64,000 nt of DNA from Comamonadaceae bacterium (GCA_947476465.1 CANJQN010000020.1:1-64000); one strand, 5' to 3'; counted from the stretch's first letter, positions 17,444-25,458 are shown. Translations and numbers: made by a program. The notes: a model not told the origin generated them from the letters alone.

Positions 17444-19117
17444 ATGAAAGTCTACGAAGCGCTGGCCGATGCGCTGGCCACCGAAGCCGAGGGCCCGATC
17501 TTCGGCCTGATGGGTGATGCCAACATGCCCGTGTGGGGCACGCTGTGCAAGGATGAACGGGTGCGCATGGTGTGGTCGCGACACGATGGCGCCGCCATCC
17601 TCATGGCCGACGGTTTCGCGCAGGCGACCGGCCGGCTGGCCGTGGCGACCGTCACCTGTGGGCCCGGCCTGGCGAACGCGGCCAACGCGATCCTCAGCGC
17701 GTCGCGCGCCCACACCCCGATGGTGATCTTCACCGGCGAATACATTCCCGACGGCGGCAAAGGCGGGCTGCAGGCGATGGACCAGCGCCGGTTCGCCGCC
17801 GCCTGCGAGGCCGAGTTCCGCAACCTCGGGCGCATCGACGCGCTCGCCGACGACATCGCCGAAGGCTTCTACACCGCCCGCACGAAAAAGTGCCCGGTGA
17901 TCCTGAACATGCCCCAGCCGCTGTGGGAGGCCGAGCTGAAGTGGGACTGGGACTACCGCCCCTCGCGCGATTACCTGCCGCCACAGGACCAGCCGCCGCC
18001 GAAGGCGCTGGTCGAGGCCGCGGCCGAAAAGCTGGCCGCGGCGCAGCGGCCCGTGATCGTGGCCGGCCGCGGCGCGGCTTTCGCTGATGCACGGGCGCAG
18101 ATCGAGCGTCTTGGAGATCGCATCGGCGCCCTGCTCGCAACCTCACTGGTGGCCAAGGGCTTTTTCGACGGCCACCCGTACGACGTCGGCATTGCCGGCT
18201 CCTTCAGTTGCACCACCACCGAGAAGCTGCTGGCCGAGGCCGACCTCGTGATTGGCATCGGCGCTTCGTTGAACTTCTTCACGTCAGAGGGTGGGCTGCT
18301 GTTCCCGGCGGCGCAGACGATACGCATCGACACCCGGGCGTTCGCCCCGACGATCGGCTTCACGCCAGGAATGCACCTGCAGGGCGACGCGAAGGCGACA
18401 ACACTCGCCCTGTTGGAGGCGCTAGAGGCCCGCGGCCAACGCCAGGAGGGTTTTCGCAACGCCGCCACCCGCGAGGCGCTGACGGTGACGACACCGCAGC
18501 CTGCGCGCGCCACCGACGGCCTGGACGCGCGCGAGCTCATGCGCGCGCTGTCCCGTTCGCTGCCAGCGCGCACGCAGGTCGTCTGCGGCGCCGGCCATTT
18601 CTGGTCCTGGCCGATCGTGCACCTGGCACTGCCACCAGGCGGGCGCTTCCAACACACGGCGGCCTTCGGCAGCATTGGCCTGGCCCTGGCGCACGGGATC
18701 GGCGCCGCGGCGGGCAACCCGGACCGCAAGACCCTGGTCATCGAAGGCGACGGCAGCCTGCTGCAGGGCATCCAGGAGCTTCATGCCGCCGCCGAGCAGC
18801 GCATCCCGCTGGTGGTGCTGATCATGAACGACTCGGGCTATGGCGCGGAAGTGCTGAAAATGACATGGAAGAAGCGAGATCCGCGTGACGCGCAATGGAA
18901 GTCGCCGGACTACGTGGCCATCGCGCGCGGCTTCGGCGGCGACGGCGTGCGCATCACCAGCGAACAGGAGCTGCCCGCCGCCATCGAGCGCGGCTTCGCG
19001 TCGGGCGTTCCCTTCGTGATCGACGCGCCCATTTCGCCTACGCTGGTAAGCGACGCCTACTCGCGGCTGTTCCAGGGCCAGCCCAACCAGACGCCGCTGC
19101 TGCGACCGGTCAGATAG
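17444..19117 (+). CDS. ThDP-dependent enzyme, acetolactate-synthase-like
   Basis: The 557-residue protein has the three-domain layout of acetolactate synthase, benzoylformate decarboxylase and relatives. The N-terminal PYR domain carries VWSRHDGAAILMADGFAQ and TVTCGPGLANAANAI. The central domain contains RPVIVAGRGAAF. The PP domain has the ThDP/Mg motif GDGSLLQGIQELHA, ending in NDSGYG. The invariant catalytic Glu of the family (usually RHEQGA) is Asp here. It begins after a 110-base gap and is followed within 8 bases by the CoxG-like gene. It might be a decarboxylase or carboligase acting on a 2-oxo acid; the exact reaction is open. Confidence 0.85.
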   Translation: MKVYEALADALATEAEGPIFGLMGDANMPVWGTLCKDERVRMVWSRHDGAAILMADGFAQATGRLAVATVTCGPGLANAANAILSASRAHTPMVIFTGEYIPDGGKGGLQAMDQRRFAAACEAEFRNLGRIDALADDIAEGFYTARTKKCPVILNMPQPLWEAELKWDWDYRPSRDYLPPQDQPPPKALVEAAAEKLAAAQRPVIVAGRGAAFADARAQIERLGDRIGALLATSLVAKGFFDGHPYDVGIAGSFSCTTTEKLLAEADLVIGIGASLNFFTSEGGLLFPAAQTIRIDTRAFAPTIGFTPGMHLQGDAKATTLALLEALEARGQRQEGFRNAATREALTVTTPQPARATDGLDARELMRALSRSLPARTQVVCGAGHFWSWPIVHLALPPGGRFQHTAAFGSIGLALAHGIGAAAGNPDRKTLVIEGDGSLLQGIQELHAAAEQRIPLVVLIMNDSGYGAEVLKMTWKKRDPRDAQWKSPDYVAIARGFGGDGVRITSEQELPAAIERGFASGVPFVIDAPISPTLVSDAYSRLFQGQPNQTPLLRPVR

Positions 19118-19124
19118 GGCGACC

Positions 19125-19694
19125 GTGAAGTTCGAGAACGCCTTCGAGCTGGCAGGAGGGCCAGACGAAGTCATCGCCGTATTCGAGAACGTTCCTGTGC
19201 TTGCCGGGTTCCTGCCCGGCGCCAGCGTGGGTGAGCGCAAGGAGGACGGCAGCTACCCCGGCCTGCTCACCGTGTCGTTTGGGCCCAAGCGTCTGAACTT
19301 CAAAGGCACGCTGAGGAACACCGTGCAGCGCGAACAGTTGGCGGGCGAGCTCGACGGCCAGGCCAGTGCCGACGTGCGCGGCGCCAAGATGATGGTGAAC
19401 ATGCGTTACCAGCTGCGCCCGGCGGCCGGCGGCACGCGGGTCGACCTGGTGTCCGAAGCGGAGCTCACCGGCATCCTCGCGGAATTCGCGCGCACCGGCG
19501 GTGTGGTGGTGACGCAGGCGCTGCTGGACGAGTTCGCAAAGAACTTCAGCGCACACATGCAGGCCATGCGCGCGCCGGGGCAGGACGGCGCGCCCGACAT
19601 GCCCCGGCAGGCGCCGCAGACGCTGTCGGCGTTCGCTCTGCTGCTGAAGATCCTGAAGAATGCATTCTCGCGGCGCCCCCGTCCGGGTGACTGA
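19125..19694 (+). CDS. CoxG-like SRPBCC-domain protein
   Basis: The 189-residue protein starts with GTG seven bases after the ThDP gene stop. It matches the CO dehydrogenase subunit G (CoxG) family: FELAGGPDEVIAVFENVPVL then AGFLPGAS, then VSFGPKRLNFKGTL, DGQASADVRGAKMMVNMRYQ and RVDLVSEAELTGILAEFA. The last 40 residues are polar and basic. No CO dehydrogenase structural genes are present, so a role in CO oxidation is not supported. These SRPBCC proteins bind hydrophobic ligands or membranes, and coupling with the ThDP gene suggests an accessory role for that enzyme. Confidence 0.8.
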   Translation: MKFENAFELAGGPDEVIAVFENVPVLAGFLPGASVGERKEDGSYPGLLTVSFGPKRLNFKGTLRNTVQREQLAGELDGQASADVRGAKMMVNMRYQLRPAAGGTRVDLVSEAELTGILAEFARTGGVVVTQALLDEFAKNFSAHMQAMRAPGQDGAPDMPRQAPQTLSAFALLLKILKNAFSRRPRPGD

Positions 19695-19810
19695 AGGACT
19701 GGCCCCGGGCGCCTGAGCAGCGGCCCGCCGGCTGCACACGGCGGGCCGCCGGCCGAGAGGCCCTGTACGAGGTGCGGCGTCACCGAACACGCCCAAAAAC
19801 GCCCAAAAAC

Positions 19811-19933
19811 TTAGGCGCCGCCCAGGCGGCCCAGCGCGGCGATTCGCCCGTCCTGCACCGCGAGCGAGCCCATGGCCGCCGCCGCCCCCGTGCCATCACA
19901 CAGCAGTGCGTTGTCGATGATGAGGTCGTACAT
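19811..19933 (-). pseudogene. N-acyl-D-amino-acid deacylase-like, N-terminal stub
   Basis: A 40-codon minus-strand frame, too short for the ORF track, begins with an ATG at 19933. It reads MYDLIIDNALLCDGTG, then SLAVQDGRIAALGRLGG before a TAA. This is the typical first 40 residues of a D-aminoacylase-type amidohydrolase, and it parallels the start of the gene at 16637. Everything downstream is lost. It points away from promoter copy C, so it was probably once a divergently transcribed gene of the same locus. The surrounding 19695-20029 stretch holds no other gene. Confidence 0.65.
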
Positions 19934-20029
19934 TCCGATTCCTCTTTCGTTATTCGATCGAAGAGTCCGCCGGCCAGATGTAGCACGACGTCGTCGTCAT
20001 ATCACCGTCGGCCGACCCATCTATGTTAT

Positions 20030-20058
20030 TTGCTACACGACAAGCAAGTGTATATAGT
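20030..20058 (+). promoter_or_regulatory. Repeated promoter/operator, copy C
   Basis: TTGCTA (20030-20035), a 17-base spacer with CACGACAAGCAAGTG, and TATAGT (20053-20058) give a near-consensus promoter. It shares ATGTTATTTGCTAC with copy D. The -10 lies 27 bases before the leader ORF ATG, matching the 28 bases between copy B and its Bug gene. Confidence 0.75.
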
Positions 20059-20085
20059 AGCAATCATTCACGAAGGAGACAAGGG

Positions 20086-20163
20086 ATGCCGGACCTGACC
20101 CATTGGCTGCGCGCACCGAACCACGAGGCGATGCAGCCGCACGCGGGCGTGGAGTTTCAATGA
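20086..20163 (+). CDS. 25-residue leader ORF coupled to the GMC gene
   Basis: An ATG with a strong GAAGGAGACAAGG site opens a 25-codon frame (MPDLTHWLRAPNHEAMQPH...). It ends in TGA overlapping the GMC oxidoreductase ATG (ATGA, 20160-20163). The first bases closely match the start of the Bug gene at 14732: both have GAAGGAGACAAG before ATG, and CCCAYTGGSTGCGC 14-17 bases after it. It therefore looks like the stub of a Bug gene left when promoter and start were duplicated upstream of the GMC gene. It could still serve as a leader that loads ribosomes onto the next gene. Translation is inferred. Confidence 0.5.
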   Translation: MPDLTHWLRAPNHEAMQPHAGVEFQ

Positions 20164-21833
20164 CCCAGGCGCCAGGCTCGCGACCGAACGCCGCCGTCGG
20201 CGACTTCGACTACGTCATCGTCGGCAGCGGCGCCGCCGGCAGCATCCTGGCCAACCGCCTGACGGAGGATGGCACCACGACCGTGTGCCTGCTGGAGGCC
20301 GGGCCGCGCGACACCTCTCTCATGCTGCACGTGCCCGCTGGCTTTACCAAGTTGTTGAGCAACCCTCGCTACACTTGGCAGCTCAGCTCCGAACCCTCAG
20401 ATTCCACGGCGGGGCGCCGCATTCCGATGCCGCAAGGCCGCACGCTTGGCGGCTCGACCGCCATCAACGGGCTGCTGTATACACGCGGGCAGCCGCAGGA
20501 CTTCGACGAGTGGGCGGCGCTGGGCAACAGCGGATGGCGCTACCAGGACGTGCTCCCCTACTTCATGCGCAACGAGTCCTGGCGCGGCCAACCCGCAGGC
20601 CCGCATCGCGGCCGCGACGGGCCGCTGCCCATCACCCCGCTCGATTGGGATCTGCCCCTCAACGAACTCTTCATCGACGGCGCGGCATCCATGGGGTTGC
20701 CGCGCAACCCGGACTACAACGGCGCGGACCAATCGGGCGTGGGGTACTACCAGCGAAACATCCTCGGCCGCTGGCGAATGGGCACCGCGCGCACCTACCT
20801 GCGCCCTGCGCTCGGACGGCGCAACCTCGAAGTCCGCACTGAAGCGCAGGCCACGCGCGTGGTCATCGAAGGTGGCCGCGCGACGGGCGTCGAGTACGTG
20901 AACTCAAGCGATCCCGGTCCCGCGACGTTTGTGCGGGCGCGCCGCGAAGTGCTGGCGTGTTGCGGCGCGCTGAACACACCCAAGCTGCTGATGCTGTCTG
21001 GCATCGGCGCTGCCAGCCGCCTGCAGGAGCTCGGTATCCCCGTAACGTGCGATTCGCCGGGCGTCGGGCGCGGACTGCGTGACCACTTTTCGGCGCGCAT
21101 CGTCGCCACGGTGCAAGGCGCACGCACCATCAACCAGATGGCGCACGGCCCGGCGCTGTGGATGCAGGTGGCGCGCTGGCTCGCAGGCCGCCCGAGCATC
21201 CTCACGCTCAGCCCAGGCGTCGTCCATTTCTTCTGGAACACGAAAACCGGCGCGGGCCGCCCCGACCTGCAGGGGGTCTTCACGCCGGCGGCGCTCAGCG
21301 ACCGGCCGGGCCTGTTCGAAAGCCGCCCGGCGGTCACCTGCGCGGTGTGGCAGCACCGTCCCCACAGCACCGGCACCGTCGACCTGCGCTCGCCCGACCC
21401 GCTCGCCCTGCCCGTGATCCGCCCAAACTACCTGAGCGACGACCGCGACCGCACCGTTCTGGTGGAAGGCTTGCGGCTGGCGCGCCGCCTGCTGAAAAGC
21501 CCGACGTTCGCGCCGCACTTCGTCGAAGAACTTCGCCCCGGGGCCGATGTACAGACCAACGACGAACTGCTGGCTTACGCGCGCGAGTTCGGCGCGTCTT
21601 CGTTCCACTACAACGGCACGGCGCACATGGGGCCGGCCAGCGACCGCGAATCCGTGGTCGACGAAAGCTTGAGGGTGCGGGGTGTGACAGGCCTGCGTGT
21701 GGTGGATGCGTCGGTGATGCCGACCACGCCCTCGGGCAACACCTGCGCGCCCACCATGATGCTCGCGGAGAAGGCTGCCGACCTGGTCCGCGGACGCACG
21801 CCGCTTGCGGCGATGGCACTGGCCGAAGCCTGA
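20160..21833 (+). CDS. GMC-family FAD-dependent oxidoreductase
   Basis: The 557-residue flavoprotein belongs to the glucose-methanol-choline family, whose members oxidise alcohols to aldehydes or ketones. The ADP-binding motif YVIVGSGAAGSILANRL opens the protein. GMC signatures follow: GGSTAINGLLYTRG, the second signature GALNTPKLLMLSGIG, and the active-site region SFHYNGTAHMG with SGNTCAPTMMLAEKAADLV. The active-site His is present. The ATG at 20160 overlaps the leader stop and is preferred to the ORF-track start at 20103. It is followed by a Bug gene and a beta-hydroxyacid dehydrogenase. Polyether, alkanol or cyclic alcohol substrates are all possible. Confidence 0.88.
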   Translation: MTQAPGSRPNAAVGDFDYVIVGSGAAGSILANRLTEDGTTTVCLLEAGPRDTSLMLHVPAGFTKLLSNPRYTWQLSSEPSDSTAGRRIPMPQGRTLGGSTAINGLLYTRGQPQDFDEWAALGNSGWRYQDVLPYFMRNESWRGQPAGPHRGRDGPLPITPLDWDLPLNELFIDGAASMGLPRNPDYNGADQSGVGYYQRNILGRWRMGTARTYLRPALGRRNLEVRTEAQATRVVIEGGRATGVEYVNSSDPGPATFVRARREVLACCGALNTPKLLMLSGIGAASRLQELGIPVTCDSPGVGRGLRDHFSARIVATVQGARTINQMAHGPALWMQVARWLAGRPSILTLSPGVVHFFWNTKTGAGRPDLQGVFTPAALSDRPGLFESRPAVTCAVWQHRPHSTGTVDLRSPDPLALPVIRPNYLSDDRDRTVLVEGLRLARRLLKSPTFAPHFVEELRPGADVQTNDELLAYAREFGASSFHYNGTAHMGPASDRESVVDESLRVRGVTGLRVVDASVMPTTPSGNTCAPTMMLAEKAADLVRGRTPLAAMALAEA

Positions 21834-21844
21834 CGACGCGAAAA

Positions 21845-21861
21845 ATGGAAACCTTTTCCAT
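21845..21861. repeat. Short perfect inverted repeat after the GMC gene
   Basis: ATGGAAA, three bases, TTTCCAT forms a perfect 7-bp dyad 12 bases after the GMC stop. There is no T-run, so it is not an intrinsic terminator. It may be an RNA processing hairpin or a protein site in the 97-base gap before the Bug gene. Confidence 0.35.
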
Positions 21862-21930
21862 GCTGAACCGAATCGGCGACCTCATCGCCCTACGCGCATA
21901 AAAAAGCGCATCAAACCAGGAGACAAACCT

Positions 21931-22911
21931 ATGACTTCCACCTCACGCCGCGCCCTGCTCGCCACCGCATGCGCAGCCAGTCTCTGCGCCATCGCTACGC
22001 CGGTAGCCGCGCAGGCCTACCCCAACATGCCGATCCGCATCATTGTGCCCGCGGGCACGGGCACCGTCAGCGACATGGTGGCGCGCCTGCTGGCCATTCA
22101 CATGGGCAAGTCCATGGGACAGAACATGGTGGTGGAGAACATTCCGGCCGCAGGCGGCATTACTGGCACCCAACAGCTTGTGCGCGCTCCGAAGGACGGC
22201 TACACCATCGCCGTGTTGAACAACAATCACGTGATCAACCCGAGCGTCTACAAGGATATTCCGTTCGACAGCATCAAGGACATCCAGCCGATCAGCACCA
22301 TTGGCAGCACGCCGCTCGTGCTTGTCACCAATCCGGCTGTGCCCGCCAAGGACCTCAAAGAGCTGCTGGCCCTGGCGCGCAGCAAGTCGGGCGTGATGAC
22401 CTACGGTTCGGCGGGCAATGGCACGGTATTGCACCTCGCGGGTGTTCTGCTCACCAGCGAAGGCCAGGTCGACGTCAAGCACATTCCCTACAAGGCCAGC
22501 GGGCAGATGGTGACCGACGTGCTGAGCGGACAGATCGACATGGTGTTCCTGGGCGTTGCCTCGGCAGCGGCCCAGATCGATGCCGGCAAGCTGCGCGCGA
22601 TCGGCGTGACAACCACAAAGCGCTCTCCCATGCGACCGAACCTGCCCACGCTGGCCGAGCAAGGCCTGCCGAACTACAACTTTGACGGCTGGATGGCTCT
22701 CGCGGGTCCGGCGGGTATGCCACGGCCGATCGTGGACAAGCTCAATGCCGAAGTGAAGGCGGCGCTCGCGACGAGGGAAGTGCAAGAGAGCATGGCCAAG
22801 ATCGCGGTGATGCTGACGACCACCACGCCTGAGGAGGCTACGCAGTTCTTCCAGCGAGAACTTGACAAGCACACGCAACTGGCCAAGCGCGGTGGCGCCA
22901 AGTTGGACTGA
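21931..22911 (+). CDS. Bug-family periplasmic substrate-binding protein
   Basis: The 326-residue protein starts at 21931 behind CCAGGAGACAAACCT. A Tat-like or Sec signal peptide (SRRALLATACAASLCAIA) leads to YPNMPIRIIVPAGTGTVSDM, VVENIPAAGGITGTQQLVR, NNNHVINPSVYKDIPFDSIK and GKLRAIGVTTTKRSPMRPN. It is the closest paralogue of the Bug protein at 14732. It lies between the GMC oxidoreductase and a beta-hydroxyacid dehydrogenase. It probably binds a carboxylate taken up for this pathway; the ligand is unknown. Confidence 0.9.
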   Translation: MTSTSRRALLATACAASLCAIATPVAAQAYPNMPIRIIVPAGTGTVSDMVARLLAIHMGKSMGQNMVVENIPAAGGITGTQQLVRAPKDGYTIAVLNNNHVINPSVYKDIPFDSIKDIQPISTIGSTPLVLVTNPAVPAKDLKELLALARSKSGVMTYGSAGNGTVLHLAGVLLTSEGQVDVKHIPYKASGQMVTDVLSGQIDMVFLGVASAAAQIDAGKLRAIGVTTTKRSPMRPNLPTLAEQGLPNYNFDGWMALAGPAGMPRPIVDKLNAEVKAALATREVQESMAKIAVMLTTTTPEEATQFFQRELDKHTQLAKRGGAKLD

Positions 22912-22919
22912 AGGGCGCG

Positions 22920-23834
22920 ATGACCCAGACTCTCGGATTCGTGGGGCTCGGGCAGATGGGCATGCCCATCGCCAGGCGGCTGCTCGCGGCTGGCCATCGG
23001 GTGTTGGCCTTTGACCTGCGAGAGGAAGCACGCGCCCTGCTCGAGGCGGCCGGCGGCGAGTGGGCGGCCAGCCCGCGCGCGATCGCCGACCGCTGCGCCA
23101 TTGTCCTGGTCAGCCTGCCGACGCCGCAGGCCGTGGAGGCGGTCACGTTCGGCCCCGAGGGCCTCGTGCACGGCTGGGAACTGCGGGTCTTCGTCGACCT
23201 GTCGACCACCGGCCCGGCGGCGGCCCAGAAGATCGCCGCCGGCCTGGCCGAACGAGGCGCCGTCGCGATGGACGCGCCCGTGAGCGGCGGCGTGGCCGGC
23301 GCCGAACAAGGCACGCTCGCGGTCATGGTGTCCGGGCCCCGCGAGCGCTTCGTTGAACTGCGGCCGGTATTCGAGTGCTTCGGTGCCAACCTGTTCTATG
23401 TGGGCGAGAGGCCCGGGATGGGACACCTCATGAAGCTGATCAACAACCTGTTGTCCACGACGGCGTTGGCAGCGACCTACGAGGCGCTGAGCGTCGGCGT
23501 CAAGGCGGGCCTGGACCCCAAGACGATGCTCGACGTCCTCGCGGTCAGCTCCGGCACCAACCATGCCATCGAGATCAAGATCCCGAAATACGTCATGAAG
23601 AACATCCCGATCGGGTTCAGCCTGGACCTGAGCTACAAGGATGTGAGCCTCGCGGTCCAAGCTGGCGAGGCGCTCTGCGGCCCCATGCGAATGGGCCGCG
23701 TCACCCAGCAGATCTGGCAGGAGGCCATGCACACGGGTGGCCCCAAGCAGGACTACCTGCAGGTCGTCAAGGTGTTCGAGGACTGGGCCGGCGTGCGCTG
23801 GAGCGGCACGCCCGACGCCAACGGACCGGTTTGA
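22920..23834 (+). CDS. NAD(P)-dependent 3-hydroxyisobutyrate-dehydrogenase-like enzyme
   Basis: The 304-residue protein starts 8 bases after the Bug stop. It has the family Rossmann motif FVGLGQMGMPIARRLLAAGH, the substrate motif DAPVSGGVAGAEQGTL and the catalytic lysine in GHLMKLINNLLS. It is a paralogue of the enzyme at 13769. It probably oxidises a 3-hydroxy acid or reduces an aldehyde made in the same pathway, possibly downstream of the GMC oxidoreductase. The exact substrate is unknown. Confidence 0.88.
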   Translation: MTQTLGFVGLGQMGMPIARRLLAAGHRVLAFDLREEARALLEAAGGEWAASPRAIADRCAIVLVSLPTPQAVEAVTFGPEGLVHGWELRVFVDLSTTGPAAAQKIAAGLAERGAVAMDAPVSGGVAGAEQGTLAVMVSGPRERFVELRPVFECFGANLFYVGERPGMGHLMKLINNLLSTTALAATYEALSVGVKAGLDPKTMLDVLAVSSGTNHAIEIKIPKYVMKNIPIGFSLDLSYKDVSLAVQAGEALCGPMRMGRVTQQIWQEAMHTGGPKQDYLQVVKVFEDWAGVRWSGTPDANGPV

Positions 23835-23877
23835 ACGTCAAGGACGCCCTGGCGTACGCGCCGCGGCAGCCGACCAC

Positions 23878-24177
23878 TCAGGCTTCGAAGTCGCAGAGCA
23901 CCCAGTCAACCAGTTCGCGCAACCTCCCCGCGACGGCTTGGTGAACGGGATGTGCCAAATAAGCCTCGAATGCCGCCCGCGAAACGAACGTGGAAACCAG
24001 CGCGAAGTCGTACGAGATCGGCCGGCCCAGAAAGTCCCATCCGTAGTCCCAGCGGACAATCCCATCGATCTGCTCGCGCAGCGCGGCCAGGTCGGCGAGC
24101 ACCTCGCGCAGCCGCGCGTCGTCTCGGGCGACGCCCTGCTTCAGGCGCATCAGGACGATGTGGTGGGTCATGAACAT
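23878..24177 (-). CDS. Dabb-family alpha/beta-barrel protein
   Basis: The 99-residue protein matches the stress-responsive Dabb (dimeric alpha-beta barrel) family: HHIVLMRLKQGVARDDARL, LRSQ-like LREQIDGIVRWDYGWDF, YDFALVSTFVSRAAFEAY and HPVHQAVAGRLRELVD. AAGGAAC precedes the ATG; a second Met two codons later is an alternative start. It is transcribed away from promoter copy D, which it shares as a divergent region with the carboxymuconolactone-decarboxylase-like gene. Relatives include small cyclases and detoxifying proteins in catabolic loci. No specific reaction can be assigned. Confidence 0.83.
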   Translation of the reverse strand: MFMTHHIVLMRLKQGVARDDARLREVLADLAALREQIDGIVRWDYGWDFLGRPISYDFALVSTFVSRAAFEAYLAHPVHQAVAGRLRELVDWVLCDFEA

Positions 24178-24191
24178 GTTCCTTATGTTAT

Positions 24192-24220
24192 TTGCTACCT
24201 AACAAGCAAGTGACTATAGT
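24192..24220 (+). promoter_or_regulatory. Repeated promoter/operator, copy D
   Basis: TTGCTA (24192-24197), a 17-base spacer with CCTAACAAGCAAGTG, and TATAGT (24215-24220). It lies between the divergent Dabb gene and the decarboxylase-like gene, so a protein bound here could control both. Downstream it also shares ATCATTCAC with copy C. Confidence 0.75.
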
Positions 24221-24252
24221 ACCAGCTATCATTCACCCTGGAGAAACACCGC

Positions 24253-24636
24253 ATGACGTCTGAAACATACGCACTCGGAATGAAGGTCCGCCGCGAGATG
24301 CTCGGTGACGAGTACGTGGACAACGCCATCAACAATGCCGACGCGCTGACCCGCCCGTTCCAGGAGCTCGCGGTCGAGTATTGTTTCGGCAAGATCTGGG
24401 CGCGCGAGCAGCTGCCGCGCAGCACGCGCAGCCTGGTCAACATCGGCATGCTCATCGCACTCAACCGCGAGGTCGAGCTGGAGGTTCACCTCGGGGTGGC
24501 GTTGCGCAACGGCTGCACCAAGGAGGAGATCGCCGAGGTGCTGCTGCAGGCCACCGTCTATTGCGGCATGCCCGCTGGCGGCACCAGCTTTCGAATTGCG
24601 CGCAAGGTGTTTGCGAAGTACCCTGACGCCAAATAA
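24253..24636 (+). CDS. Carboxymuconolactone decarboxylase family protein
   Basis: The 127-residue protein has the AhpD-like fold of 4-carboxymuconolactone decarboxylase: GLKVRRE-like GMKVRREMLGDEYVDNAI near the start, EYCFGKIWAREQLPRSTRSL, and EVHLGVALRNGCTKEEIAEV. It ends with VLLQATVYCGMPAGGTSFRI. It resembles PcaC in length and layout but is not next to other protocatechuate genes, so the substrate may differ. It is first in the unit driven by promoter copy D, followed by a hydratase-like gene and a TetR gene. Confidence 0.87.
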   Translation: MTSETYALGMKVRREMLGDEYVDNAINNADALTRPFQELAVEYCFGKIWAREQLPRSTRSLVNIGMLIALNREVELEVHLGVALRNGCTKEEIAEVLLQATVYCGMPAGGTSFRIARKVFAKYPDAK

Positions 24637-24661
24637 AGGTGCGCGCCCAGCGCAGGAATCA

Positions 24662-25417
24662 ATGAAGCACGTACACGAAGGCTTGTCCTGCACGCTCGAA
24701 GGGCATGTGGCCACCGTGCTGCTGCGGCGGCCGCCGCATAACTATCTCGACGTGGCGCTGGTGCGCGCGCTGGCCGACACCCTGCACGCCCTCGACGACG
24801 ACGCACAATGCCGCGCCGTCGTTCTGGGGGCCGAGGGCAAGTCCTTCAGCGCCGGCGCCGACCTGAGTGACAAGCCCGACCCGTCGGCCCTGTACACGCA
24901 GGCGATGCGCCTGTTTCAAGCACGAAAGCCCATCGTTGCGGCGGTGCACGGCCACGCGATCGGCGCCGGCATGGGCCTGGCGCTGGTCGCCGACTTCCGC
25001 ATCACCTGCCCTACCGCGCGCTTTGCGGTCAACTTCAACCGGCTCGGCTTCCACCCGGGGTTCGGCACCAGCCTGACACTGGTGCGCCTGGTGGGTCAGC
25101 AGCAAGCGGCCCGCCTGTTCTACACCGGCGAGCGGATCGACGGTGCGCGGGCGTTGGCGATCGGGCTTGCTGACGAAGTCGTTGCCGATGGCGACCTCCT
25201 GACGCGGGCCCAGGCTTTCGCTGCCGAGATCGCAGCCTCCGCCCCGCTTGCCGTGCAAAGCACCCGGCAGACCCTGCGGCTGGGTTTGACGGAGCAGCTC
25301 GCGGTGAGCATCGCGCGCGAGTTGAAGATGCAGCAGCCGCAGTTCGAGAGTGCCGATTTCCGCGAAGGCGTCGCTGCGGCGAAAGAGCGGCGCGCGCCAG
25401 TCTTCGTCGGCTCCTGA
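24662..25417 (+). CDS. Enoyl-CoA hydratase/isomerase family protein, atypical
   Basis: The 251-residue crotonase-fold protein starts at 24662, 25 bases after the previous stop. Family features are SFSAGADLSD, the oxyanion-hole helix HGHAIGAGMGLALVADFRI, and RLFYTGERIDGARALAIGLAD. Both catalytic glutamates of classical hydratases are missing: the ELAL position reads GLAL, and the PEVxLG position reads NRLGFH. A different crotonase reaction, such as hydrolysis, isomerisation or C-C cleavage, is therefore more likely than simple hydration. It is in the unit of promoter copy D. Confidence 0.82.
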   Translation: MKHVHEGLSCTLEGHVATVLLRRPPHNYLDVALVRALADTLHALDDDAQCRAVVLGAEGKSFSAGADLSDKPDPSALYTQAMRLFQARKPIVAAVHGHAIGAGMGLALVADFRITCPTARFAVNFNRLGFHPGFGTSLTLVRLVGQQQAARLFYTGERIDGARALAIGLADEVVADGDLLTRAQAFAAEIAASAPLAVQSTRQTLRLGLTEQLAVSIARELKMQQPQFESADFREGVAAAKERRAPVFVGS

Positions 25418-25458
25418 GACACCGTCCACGCCCACAGCGTCCTGTATATCATCGTGCC

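Noticed and set aside
19125-19694. CO oxidation function suggested by the CoxG-like protein
   Set aside because: No coxMSL or maturation genes are nearby, and this SRPBCC family occurs in many unrelated catabolic loci.
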